Below, piece after piece: positions 25,441 to 36,928 of a stretch of DNA of 64,000 bases. A program made the position numbers and the translations under genes. Under the pieces are notes generated by a model. The model was not told the DNA's origin, did not search any database, and saw only the letters and a list, made by a program, of their open reading frames with translations. This DNA is from Cranoglanis bouderius (lineage: Eukaryota; Chordata; Actinopteri; Siluriformes; Cranoglanididae), in assembly GCA_023630585.1 (NCBI GenBank), contig CM042551.1, positions 21,258,501-21,322,500 of the forward strand. Reading direction: 5' to 3'. Numbering within the stretch: the stretch's first letter is position 1; every line of letters starts with the position of its first letter.

Positions 25441-26680
25441 GATTTGATCATGTCTGAGGATCAATGAGTGGCCTTAAGTTTTATCTGATTTTTCGATGGC
25501 CCGACGGAGGCTAGGTCGATGGGATGCTTGCCCGTGTCAAGTTGACCTTTTCAGGGCATCGTCAGCCTGCTGTCCCTTGGGCTCCCAGCCTCTCCACTGT
25601 CACCGCGTGAGCGACACCGGTCTGTTCTGCACAAACACAAAGTCTGGCTGGACGTCTATATCGCACTGTCGCCTACTGACAGAGACTGGACCCAGTATTT
25701 GTAAGCTGTCCTTAGGCCGTGACACTTTGCCAATGAGTAGCTGCTAATTTATGCGGCCAAATCTCCTCTGTGCGAAAACAAAAGTTAATTGAGTCATTAC
25801 CCACTAATTCAGGCGATGGTAGTTTATATCTATTGGCTTAGGACTGCTTTGTAGTGCCATATTCACACTCTTCACTCTGTGCCCCCTCTAAGCCTCTAAA
25901 CTTTGCAGCTGTAAACATGCAAAATGAACTTGATCTCGTGTTCCTTAATTTTGATAAATGGGCCTCATTTATCAAGCTGGATATATTTGTAAATTGTTAG
26001 TAGGAGCAATTACACATGAAATTTGGTATTAATGAAAATCCCATAATTTCAGAAAAATATTCATATCCTATGAGAGCTCCTGCGTGTGTGTAAATTTATG
26101 CATAAGAAGAATAATTAACGTAAAACTCATTTTCTTGTTTCATATTAATAGCATACATTTAAAAAAAAGTATGAAATATGAAAAAATAAAGAATGCAAGA
26201 CAACATAAATCCATAACTGAAGACAAATAAGAGCATTCAATTAATAGAAATGCTGCCATATAACGTGCTAGTCTGTGGACAGCCATAATGTCTCAGCTGA
26301 TTGAAGATTTAACACACGCCGGGCCTGGGTAATTCACACAAAATGAATTTTGATTTCAAATGAAATCAGATTTGAAAAATGTAAGTAATTTATTTGATAT
26401 ATTTTGCTTTGGAAAATAACAGATCTGAAATTATAGTGTTATATCATGGAGACTTTTTTTTAATTGCCATATTTTTTATAAAACATTTTATAGATACTGA
26501 AAATCTCATTACCACAGAAAAACACTTCAACACTTCAAATGCATTTTTACTAAATGCTCTAATAGAGTTTGTTTATGAACTATAAATGTAGAAAATGTTC
26601 ACCACTTTTTTTTTTTTTTTTACTGTTACACAAAAACATTTTTAGTTACATACATATTCACCCCCGCCCCATTAAATTGC
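24822..26680. other. Intergenic, no gene recognised
   Basis: The sequence near 24828 (GGTGGGAAATGACGT) shares a short repeat motif with 58735. (TC)n lies at 25351-25438. The rest is AT-rich with no reading frame I can name. Confidence 0.45.
25351..25438. repeat. (TC)n microsatellite
   Basis: About 43 TC units with one TA interruption. Confidence 0.95.
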
Positions 26681-26689
26681 TTAATTTCT

Positions 26690-26780
26690 GTCAGATGGGA
26701 TGGAAACTATTGGTGAATAGCAGATTCTCAATCAGAATGAGGTCTGGGCTTTGACTGGAGTATTCTAACTCCTTCAGGTT
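26690..26780 (-). pseudogene. Short Tc1-like remnant
   Basis: AATGAGGTCTGGGCTTTGAC is the reverse complement of sequence coding the SPDLNPIE-type block of Tc1 transposases. Only about 90 bp is recognisable. Confidence 0.4.
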
Positions 26781-27109
26781 CTTGGTTTTGAACTACTCCG
26801 CCCTAGTCTCAAGTCTTTCACAGACTGGAACTTCCAGTGTGGGGAAAGGGTAAAGTGGCCTTTGTACTAGACACACTCTCAGCTTGTGTGTTTTAGGTTT
26901 CTTACACACTACCAGGGCATAGACCCATTAGATGGGCTCTGTGACTCTATAGATCATGCCTGTTTTTTTCCATCCTACCCAATTCTTTCTTTAGGTGGTT
27001 TCTTTTTTCTTGTATTCTGGGTGGTGGGCATAGAACTGTTGCAACATCAGGGTCCACTCTGAAAGTGCACTCTCCTGGGAACTGGCCTATGCCCTGAAAT
27101 ACATCTACA

Positions 27110-27870
27110 GTAGGTATTCATTGTTGATTGGCTACTGTACCTCTATGCTGGATTATTGTAATGTCTTGCTGATTGTATATTCCAGTAGGTGCATAAACAA
27201 GCTCCAGTTAATCCAGAATGCAGCAGTCCTTACTAGAGCCAGAAGATATGACCACCTCACCCCTATCTTATCCATGCTGCATTGGCTCCCAGTAATTAAT
27301 TATAAAATAACTACTACTGTTGGGTAACAACTGAATAACAACTACTGTTGCCTTTTAAAGCACTGAATGGCCTCATGCCACAGCACCCGAGTGAACTTCT
27401 GCTCTTTTGTAATCCACCACGCGTACTCAAAAGGTGCAGGCTCTTTATTAGTACCTAGAATAATGACACTTACAGCAGGGGGCAGAGCCTTTTCTTATAA
27501 AGCCCCCCCCAGTTTTCAATTAGTGTTCTGGACTCAGACATGGTCTCAATCCTTAAGTCTAGCCTGAAAACATTTTTTTGGTCAAACTTTTTATTAATAG
27601 CTTTTCTCTTATGTAAAGTTATAAATCTGGAGGGGTCATGGGCATGGGCCATTTGGTAAACTGGCATGTTTGGATACTGTTAACTTTAGAGTTTGGTTCC
27701 TCTCAATATTTTTTCCTCATGTTGCCTAAGGGAGTTTTTCCTTGCCACTGTTGCCTCTGGGTTGTTCGTTAGGGATCTTAAACCATATCCAAATTTCTGT
27801 AAAGCTGCTTTTTGTCAATGTCAATTGTTAAAAGAACTATATTAATAAAGTTGAATTGAAATGAATAGTT
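27110..27870 (+). mobile_element. L2-type LINE 3' end
   Basis: The reverse transcriptase C-terminus is readable: SMLDYCNVLLIVYSSRCINK, then LQLIQNAAVLTRARRYDHLT and PILSMLHWLPV, the familiar L2/CR1-group block. A 3' tail follows: GTTGCCTAAGGGAGTTTTTC, then TTCTGTAAAGCTGCTTTTTG and AATAAAGTTGAATTGAA. It is 5'-truncated, as usual for LINE copies. Related tails lie at about 46.04 and 49.33 kb. Confidence 0.85.
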
Positions 27871-29290
27871 AATTGGTTTTAAACTAGCTTTCATTTGTCA
27901 TAAGTAGATATACAGTGTCCTGTTTTCTGTCTCTTATTTAACAGTAGCCAAATCTGTCAAAATATACCAAAACTGTTTTTCTACTGTTTTTGTCATGTGC
28001 CATATATGAACAGGTTAACAATGAGTGTCCCTAACCTTAAATTACATCTGCTATTAATAAATGCACAAATGGTGCTTTGGAACTCTAATAGCTATTTAGA
28101 TCATTGCTAATGGGAGAAATTATATCGCAAAAAAGTAACTGACACACACTGACTGACGCAACACAAAGCTTAGGGAGCATGGCTTCAATATCTGTTGCCC
28201 TGTAAAATGATTTGCCTGCCCATAAGTTGCCAAAACCAAATTGGCAAAACTAGATATAGATCCTTCAGAATGGTACCTCACTATGTGCATAACTTCAAAT
28301 CTCAAAAAAACATTATACATTTTGAAAGCATTTTCCATACATTCTGTATTACATATACACAGAAGGAATAATGACTCATTTTACACATCACTTTAGGTAT
28401 CTTTAGGTAACTTTAGCATTGTGGTGGGAGGGAAACAGATCTTGAATCTGTTAAGATCTTGGAGGAGCCAAACTGTTTTATTTTTCTTCTTTTCTCTGAT
28501 ATTTATGAAATTTAGTTGTAACCAGCTACTTGAGTGTGTGACAGGAGCATCATGCAACTTCATAGGGTAGATAAACACACTTGGAGGAGAGTGGTAAATA
28601 AGTCTGCATAAATTAGCTAATGGACAGCTGTAATTAGTTACCATCAGTTTGATCGACAAGGGAAGAGTCCAGGAAAGCCAATTATACTGTTTTGGATGCC
28701 TGGCCACAACTTGTGTCCTCGTTGGGATTTCAACTCAATAGGGTAACACATGCATTTGCACCAGAGTTGAGGAATTTATTTTGAATAATTTATTGCTGAG
28801 CTATTTGTGGGATTTATTTCAAGCTCGCAGACTTACATTGCAAACACTTCTCCTGCTCTTTTAATGATCTCTACTTATAGGTACACACTCCTTACTTACC
28901 CTAATTTGTGAATGTCAAACAGTCAGTATTTAGACTAAAGGAAATTATGCAGGCTAGTTAAATGCCTTGGATTTTAATTACATTTAAATTTAAACTTTAA
29001 TGCCCTGTTCATTGGTTACACAATTTTCTTGCTTATTAAGAATAAAAAAGCTGTGTATACAGTACATGTTGTGATCAGTATGCAATTCAAATGTCACAGG
29101 TCACTCTGTTAAACTGTTTATTCCAGTTTATGGGCTTGAGCATATTTATTTACTTCAGTGTTCATAAATTCATAAATTCTGATAAACAATGGTCATTTTA
29201 TAGTATTGACAGCATTCAATTTCTTTGCCAGTCCCTTCTGAAACTATGGGAACGGAAAGGATAATTCATTTGTTTTTGCTGTAGACCGAA
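27871..29290. other. Intergenic, low repeat content
   Basis: No coding frame or recognised transposon was seen. Within it, 28385-28740 contains homeodomain-like AT motifs and no repeat signature; it is treated separately as a possible conserved non-coding element. Confidence 0.4.
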
Positions 29291-29379
29291 TACAATTGGA
29301 TTTTAGATCAAATGATAAATATGAGAAGAGAGCTTAGAATTTCATCTTTCATTACCTGATATTTGCATCTAGATGTGTT

Positions 29380-30260
29380 AAACATGTCTGAAAAAGAAAG
29401 AAACCAACAGCAGTTGATGACAGAAACACTGTGAGAGCTGTGAAGAAAAACCCAAAAACAACAGTCAGTGACATCACCAACAACAACACAGGGCAGGGGT
29501 GAAGGTATCACAATCCACCGTTCGAAGAAGACTTAGAAAGCAGAAATATAGAGGCCATACCACAAGATGTAAACCACTCATCAGCAGTAAGAATCAGAAA
29601 GCCAGATTGAAATTCGCAAAGAAATATCGAGATGAGCCACAAAAATTCTGGAACCAAGATTAACCTCTACCAAAGTGATAGAAAGGACAAAGTGTGGAGA
29701 AAGAAATGATCTGCTCATGATCCAAAACACACAAGCTCATCTATGAAACATGGTGGAGGTAGTGTCATGGCTTGGGCTTGCATGGCTGCTTCTGGAACAG
29801 ACTCACTAATCTTTATGATGATGGAACTCATGATGGATTCAGAAGTTTTCAGGAACATTTTGTCTGCAGATTTACAGAGAAATGCATCCAAATTAATCAG
29901 GAGGAACTTCATCATGCAGCAAGACAATGATCCAAAACACACTGCCAGCTCAACAAAGGACTTCATCAGAGGGAAAAGTGGAAGGTTTTAGACTGGCCAA
30001 GTCAATCACCAGACCTTAACCCAGTTGAGCAGCATTTCACCTCCTGAAGAGGAGACTGAAGGGAGAAACCCCCCGAAACAACAACAACTGAAAGAAGCTG
30101 CAGTAAAAGCTTGGAAAAGCAACACAAAAGAAGAAACCAACAGTTTGGTGACGTCAGTGAGTCGCAGCGTTGATGCAGTTGTGGCAAACAAGGTATATGC
30201 AACCATTATATATGCAATATTATTAAATGTTATTATTTTTGAACTTGTATTCATCTATTA
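29380..30260 (+). pseudogene. Decayed Tc1-like transposase
   Basis: The N-terminus appears near 29386 (MSEKERNQQQL). The middle is open at 29743-29991 (MKHGGGSVMAWACMAASGTD, IMQQDNDPKHTASSTKDF), the third block reads WPSQSPDLNPVEQH near 30000, and the tail in another frame is KEAAVKAWKSNTKEETNSLV. At least three frame changes and several stops; not functional. No clean inverted ends were found. Confidence 0.8.
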
Positions 30261-30291
30261 ATGCTGGAGATTGAATGTTAAACTCCATGTT

Positions 30292-30507
30292 TGATCCTGA
30301 GCTCAGACATAGGTTTCCACCAGGTTCTCTGGTTTCCTCACAAAAACATGCTGGTAGGTGGATTGGCTGTGTTAAACTGCCTGTAGCTGTTTATGACTAA
30401 GTGTGTGCATCTAGGGTGTATTCCCACCTTGCACATGGTATTCTTGTGATAGGCTCTGGATCCATGTGGCCCTCACCATTATAGAATGGTTACTGAAGAT
30501 GAATGAA
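30292..30507 (+). repeat. Common teleost dispersed repeat (SINE-like tail)
   Basis: CCACCAGGTTCTCTGGTTTC, then AACATGCTGGTAGGTGGATT and GGTTACTGAAGATGAATGAA form the well-known sequence found at the end of many fish repeats. Diverged copy. Confidence 0.65.
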
Positions 30508-32097
30508 TGTTTTCTCTGAGAAATTTTTTTCTGTGAGAAATTATGGTTGTTAGCTAATCAACTAAGAAGAGCCCCTGGGTTTAATTAAGGCAACAGAACA
30601 CACACATATATGCTCACACAGCAGCCACATTGCAGCATAGTCTGGAGGTTTGTTAATTGCTCTGATGTTCATTAGTAACAGAGCCCCTGGCTTTTATTAC
30701 AGCATTTGATTGTGGGGAAAAAGCACACACACAGCTTATAGATGTAATACAATACATTTGTAATTTCATAATTGTCTAGAGTAAGGGTATTTCTTCTGCC
30801 TTGTTCTTTGTTCCATCGTGCCTGTGTCTGGTTTCTGAGACAATGCCCTATTCAGGTGGCATAGATTGATTAGTTGAGACATCGGTTGATAGATTGATTA
30901 GTTGAGACATCAGTTGGTGCAGGACGATGGCTTTGATTTGAATTGCAAATTGGAAACAGGTTCATGGAATAGATGACAAAATACCTATAAACTAGACCAC
31001 ATCCTTCAGTTCTTGCTGAAAAATATTCAGTGCAATCCTCTACAAAAATCTCCAAGCGGTGGGCGATTACCTGCATAAGCTGTAGTGTTTTGCTCAGTTT
31101 ATAATGTTATCATATGCTGTGCGAATATTGTATCCTCTCCCTCCCTTTCTGGGCAACCTTTTAGTCCTTTTGCATTATGATCTTCTCTACATATTTATAT
31201 ATTCATATATCCTTTCCTGGGAATGTGTATACGGTATGTTTTTGTACCTTGCATCAAACTAGATGGTGGTCTGTGTATGTGTGAGCATCTGTTCAGGGGA
31301 GCATATAAATGGCTTTCAGATATATGTGCATGCAACTTAGGACACTAAGCCCAACAATAAATCACCCAGAACCTCCCTCTGTAATCACACACACTCAGGA
31401 GTTGTGATATATTAGCTATGTCAGAATCAGTGGCCCCATGACACACCAACACACAAACATAGATACGTATATGCGCAAATACACACAGGTGATCTGTCTC
31501 TCTATGTATCTTACTTTTATGGGACTATTAAAGGACTGCGCTTATCACAGTATCTAGGAGACATGTGCTGTCTAAATTCTTTCCCTATTCACAACTCTAT
31601 GTTGTAGTGCTGTCAGAATTCTCTGTGGAAAAATTGGAAAATGGAAAAAGGGACAGGTGTAAATAGTAAATATTTGGTCAGCAGTTTCCACAGTGAGAGA
31701 AAAGGAGATCCTGTCCATTATGAATATATCCTGCGTTGGGCCACAGTAAACATGCTTACTTATAACAGAAGAAGTTTGCCAACGTTACAAAGGTCTACAC
31801 AAGTACCCTGTTTCAATTTATATACATTTTAACAAACAAAAATCTTCACTGGAAAAAATAGCCAACTTTGTATTCTGTCAGTCTTTGACACATATCATGT
31901 TGTAGTTTGTAACCAAATTAACTAGATCAGAATCAAATATTTTAATAATATTTTTTCCCAAATGAGATTTTGTAATTTGGGTTTGTAGTTTGTTTGAGAA
32001 TTTGGGACACATGTTCTAATATTCTAATACCCGAACCATAATTTCCCTCTCAACCTTGTATTATTGCATTAAGAATGTCCAATTTATCTGATTACAG
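30508..32097. other. Intergenic, no gene seen
   Basis: Mostly unique AT-rich sequence. A short direct repeat, AGAGCCCCTGG followed by TTTWATTA, occurs twice about 110 bp apart (near 30570 and 30680). No reading frame was recognised. Confidence 0.4.
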
Positions 32098-32188
32098 TGT
32101 GGCAGTGGGGGTGTGGTCAAGTGTTGGTTGTGGATGGAGAGGAGGCAGGTCAAACTGGCAGGTAACGTGTAATGATTCTCAACTGCGT
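32098..32188 (+). mobile_element. gypsy LTR-like fragment
   Basis: TGTGGCAGTGGGGGTGTGGT matches the left end of the gypsy remnant at 6383, with GGAGAGGAGG and GGCAGGTAA also shared. It breaks off near 32188 against gag sequence on the opposite strand. Confidence 0.6.
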
Positions 32189-32520
32189 AGAGAGCGGGAG
32201 AGTTAGGGGAGACATCGGAGGTGAAGGAGAAGGAGAGGAGGGAGAGGTAGGGGAGCTGGTTTCTTGGAAATTGGCCCCCATTTCCACGGTGCAGGGATGG
32301 GGGGAGGGTGGGGAGAACGAGAAAGAGAGAGAGAAAATAGGAGTGCTCGTCTGCCCCCAGAGGCCACCACATGATCCTCTGCCAGTTGGATGTCCTCAAC
32401 TAGCGATGCCGGACGGTGGCACTGGAACCACCCCACCGTCCTCTGCGGTAGTCTGGTGCGGTAGTCAGCGACAAACTGCTGTGAACAGGCGGCCACAATC
32501 ACGGAGCGTCAGCAAGCAGA
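32189..32520 (-). pseudogene. gypsy gag fragment, inverted to its neighbour LTR
   Basis: The minus strand encodes QQFVADYRTRLPQRTVGWFQ then CHRPASLVEDIQLAEDHVVA, the SCAN-like C-terminal part of gag in fish gypsy elements. Its strand is opposite to the adjacent LTR fragment, so the two pieces are not a simple 5' end. Confidence 0.7.
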
Positions 32521-33161
32521 ATTGATGATGCTGCTGTTCAGGGGTGCGGCCGACCCATTACAAAATCACATACTTCAGAGCCGGGTACTCCAGCAGGGTC
32601 ACCACGTTGAGCTGCTGGGCTACCCCATATGGAAAAGTTTTGCTAAAAACATCTGTGATTCTTATCTGTTCCAACAGAATATTGCAAGGGACATATATGC
32701 TGCAAAAACCACATATATAAATTGCATAATATTAATGTATTTTCAATTCTATATGTCATATATGTCCTTCATACAACTAAAAACTTTCCAAAATGTCAAA
32801 GTGATTATTATGCATATCACCACCAACAGAGTTCATGTCACATATATAAAAATGACTTTCTGTCAAATATATTCCAGCCAATTTTCAACCCCTCAATTTT
32901 CAACATTTTAGACCACTGTTCTAGAAACATATTTGACTCAACTTGTTCATTTACAATAATATGTTATAATTTGTTCACAAACAACAGGCCCAGACTGTTC
33001 ACAATTAATGTAAATACACAGCCTCACAATGTCATTGCTGTCAACTGCTCTTTCAAATCCTGTAGGAAAATGCACAGTCCTCATAAAGGTCAGTGATATT
33101 TTGACAGTACATCCTCGAACCAGCTTCTGCACTGTATAATTTCCAAATTTGCCAACTGCAT

Positions 33162-33201
33162 ATAGGTGGTGTTGGTCATCACTGTGGCCAACACCACCTA
33201 T
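33162..33201. repeat. Perfect 14-bp inverted repeat (hairpin)
   Basis: ATAGGTGGTGTTGG and its complement CCAACACCACCTAT are separated by 12 bases, 90 bp before the first BEN-gene exon. No T-run follows; its role is unknown. Confidence 0.7.
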
Positions 33202-34162
33202 GCAAGTGAACTTCCCATGTGAAATGTAATGAAACAGACTTAAATGCCGTAATCTAAATTGACTAAAAGCCACCCTCTTTTAATTCCCAAGGTGTGATGA
33301 GAAAGTTTGCAGTGGTCCAATGGGTCAGTGGGGAGGATGTTGGGATGTATAGCGAGGTGAAAACCGATGCCATACATAAATATGATGACAGCAAGATGGA
33401 TGAGGATGGATACCCCCAAACTGACTATTCAGCTGCTGTGGAATGGCAGAAAGGGAAAAAGCCAAAACATGGCTGGCCAGTGTATGCTGCCTCTATCAAG
33501 TTTGTGAGCAGTAAGTAGACCTATCTAATGCATTTTGTTTTTACAGTGTCAGGTCCAATAAATAAGCTGTTGTGATGTGTGAAGTTGTTATGGCAGTTGT
33601 GTAACTACCATTGCACAATAATATGCACAATAATAAATTGTTAAGTGCACTAAATTTAAAATATTGTTTTCTTTACTGTAAAGTGCCTTAATCTGATCTC
33701 TCCTCCCACTTTGAACTATTTTTCAGACAATCGATTTCATACTAAGACTAAGATTAAGGACTTCCTGTGGTTGGAGTCTGATGAAAGGGACAAGCCACTG
33801 CCTAAGAAAAGAGCCTCAGTCCCGCCATCAAGATATACAGATTCAGATGAGAATACACCGGTAAGACTGTTTGTGTTCCACTGTCACTGAATTAATTTCA
33901 TGCATATGATCACACATACTTAAGTACCGAGTGACATAATAATACTTTTGAAATATTTGCCGACTTAAAAAAAGATATCTGGTATTTTTAAACATAGGTC
34001 CCATTGTTATTCAGAACAGTAAAACCGTGACAAAAAGACTATGCAAGGGAAGTGTACAAGGCAAGACAACAAAGTAACCTGCTTGTTTTTTCACCTGTTT
34101 TTTGGACTGTGATCAAAATGTGCATGGCATTAAGACCGCATGAATGTGGATTCTTCAAATGT

Positions 34163-36928
34163 TTAACACTTTATTTTAATGGTCCAGAATTATGCATTAG
34201 TTAAGCATAAATAGACTAGTAATTAATGATTAACTTGTTCACAATTATGCATTAGTTAGGCACAAACACACTAGTAATTAATGATTAACTTAGCATATAG
34301 TAAGGACATATTAGCCATTATTTATAATTTATTAAACATTTGAAGGATCCACATTCATGCGATAAATAAACAAAAACAAGCTAGTAATTAATGATTAACT
34401 GAATGTACAGTAAACGTCTTTTAGCCATTATTTACAACTTAGCAAACCATATAATATTTTTGTGTAGTAATGTACTTCACCATCTCTTAAGTTAACTGAA
34501 CAATATGAAGCTAGTAACTTTGTTTAACTAGTGCTAGTTTTACAGTTATAAATTGCTAAAATAGTGTAATAAAGACAATTTGTTCTAAATTTGTTCTCCC
34601 CCTGTTCTGAAGTGAAAGTTATATCCACATTAATTATTCACTTAGTGGTCACATTGTTATATAAGTATTAATAAGCAGCTACAAATGTAAAATATTTACG
34701 AATCTTTTATGTCATAAAGATATCCATATAATTTCCCTTTTACCATTTTATAGATAAATGTTATATCCCTAAACCCAAACCCAAACATAACCATTTTATA
34801 GCAAAGATAAAAGGAATATATACAACGTAATGGACAGAAATGTTTAGGAAAATGACAATTTTACAATATAGCATTAAAAAGATATTTTGAGCCACTAGTC
34901 CCTCTCAAACCTCTAAACCTACCCATAACCATTTCTTAAAAGTTTGTAGAGTTATAAAGAAAAACATAACAGACAGAAAAGTGTAATCACAATAATTTCT
35001 AAAACCCTTAAAACACGGCATGTCGCAATCTGTGACAAAGCAGGTGAGAGCCAATGAGTGTCATGTCAAGCTTTTTGAGGTGGCAATTTTTGAACTCATA
35101 ATGAGTGCGGGATTTGATGTTTACGCTGTTGAGGATGGAGATAAGGAACGCTGAATAAAGAATTGAATTTGGATCTGTTCCTTGCAGTTGTATGGATTCT
35201 AAAGATGTGGATTACAGTGAACAAATTAAATTGATGTCTTTTGTGTCCATGGCGAACAAAATAAATATTGCATGATAAATAATGGGTAAATGATTACAAA
35301 AATGTTATTCATTTTACGGTGTAGTCTTGTTTAACATAATCCTTCGAAACGAGTTTACAGCAGAAGTCACAAACAGAGCGAAATGTTATCATTTCATATT
35401 AAGTAGATGAGTAAACTGTGTTTAATGAATGCGAATGACCATGTAACTGATATTACAGTTGAATAGAATAGAATCAAAACATTAATGCCACGATTTTAAT
35501 ATTCATAAATAGGAATTCATACACATTTGTACATCTGTAAAGTTGTTCATGCGTAAATAATTTACTTTTTAGTGCTGTCAATATTGCCCATTTCAGTGTA
35601 TAAAAACTTAAGTAAATGTACGTATTGTAGAACCATACTTTACGTAAAAATACACACACATTCTCATGAGATCATGTTACAGAATAACTGCTAAACAAAC
35701 CAATAGTGTAAATAAGAACCTATCTTTAGAACAGGGGGTCAAATTGTCTTTATTGATACTGTATTAGTGGCAGTTTAGCCATAATTATTGGTTTATTCTG
35801 GTCAATAAACCTAAATATCACACTATAAGTGCTATAATTAATGGCACTTAAAACAGGGGTTCAAATTGTCTTTATTACACTATTTTAGCAATTTATAACT
35901 GTAAAACCAGCACTAGATTTTACAAATTAAACAAAGTTACTGACTTCATATTGTTCAATTAACTTAATAGATGGTGAAGTACATTACTACACAAAAATAA
36001 TATATGGTTTGCTAAGTTGTAAATAATGGCTAAAAGGCGTTTACTGTACATTCAGTTAATCATTAATTACTAGCTTATTTTTGCTTATTTATCACATGAA
36101 TGTGGATCCTTCAAATGTTTAATAAATTTTAAATAATGGCTAATATGCCCTTTGTTAGAGATCCCCTCGTTCTCTGAGTCGCTCGCTAAGTGAGCGGCTG
36201 ACTCGAACACTTCCGCATTCCATTCTCCGCACCGCCGTTGAGGAAGATTCATTCATGAACTCATGTTTTGTTTACTTTGCCATGTGCTTTTGTTTTTGTT
36301 TGACGTCATGTCCCCGCCTCGGTATTTTCATTGGTTTTCTGTTCTGTGGTTTATGTCATGTCTCCGCCCCCGTTCATTCATAGGTTTTCTGTTTATTGTT
36401 TAATTATGAGTTTCAGGTGTTTTGTGTTTAACTTTGTTTGTTTCTGATTATTCTAGTTATTTAAACCTCTTCCCGTTTCTGCTTCCTGGCGGAGTATTGT
36501 ATGTATTAGAGTTCGTACTAGCATGTGCTGTACGCCTGCTACCTTCTCGCTTTGTCTCGCCCTTAGTTCATAGCTCATAGCTCACAGTTCGTAGTTCCAG
36601 TACCATAGCCTAGTTTCGTGCGTTTGCTTCAGTTCGGTTTTGTTTTGTTCCCATGTTCTGCACTTTAGTGGAATTATTGCCTTGTGGATTACCTCTTTTG
36701 GATTATAGCCCTACCTGTTTTGTGAATTACGGTTTGTTTCCCCTTTTCATGTTCCATTACTTTTGAATACCTATGTTCCTAATAAAGTGACTGTTTCCCC
36801 AGCGCATGCATCCTGCCTCCCTCTGTTGTGTGTTATAACACCCTTACTATATGGTAAGTTAATCATTAATTACTAGTGTGTTCATGCCTAACTAATGCAT
36901 AATTCTGGACCCTTAAAATAAAGTGTTA
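34163..36928. mobile_element. Long-TIR foldback DNA element, non-autonomous
   Basis: The left end reads TAACACTTTATTTTAATGGT and the right end is its near-exact complement (CCCTTAAAATAAAGTGTTA). The complementary arms extend about 430 bp inward, e.g. CTAGTAATTAATGATTAACT on the left and its complement on the right, and AATATGAAGCTAGTAACTTT near 34503 matching the complement near 35935. The centre (about 34600-35850) has no protein frame. Ends of this type occur on many non-autonomous fish DNA transposons. It sits in an intron of the BEN pseudogene, and its right arm is interrupted by a solo LTR. Confidence 0.8.
36153..36840. mobile_element. Solo LTR, 688 bp, with 5-bp target duplication
   Basis: It begins TGTTAGAGAT and ends GTTATAACA (TG...CA, TGTTA/TAACA inverted tips). 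CCCTT is found on both sides (36148-36152 and 36841-36845). Removing it restores the right arm of the surrounding foldback element, judged against the left arm. Inside are TTATTTAAACC near 36456 and AATAAAGTGACTG near 36781, reasonable promoter and poly(A) signals. The layout resembles gypsy-type LTRs; a related fragment is at about 40.2-40.4 kb. Confidence 0.88.

Noticed and set aside
32172..32525. 117-codon plus-strand ORF
   Set aside because: It is antisense to the gypsy gag fragment, which explains the sequence better.
32947..33273. 108-codon minus-strand ORF next to the BEN gene
   Set aside because: It shows no recognised domain, overlaps the 33162 hairpin and lacks splice or start context; chance frame more likely.
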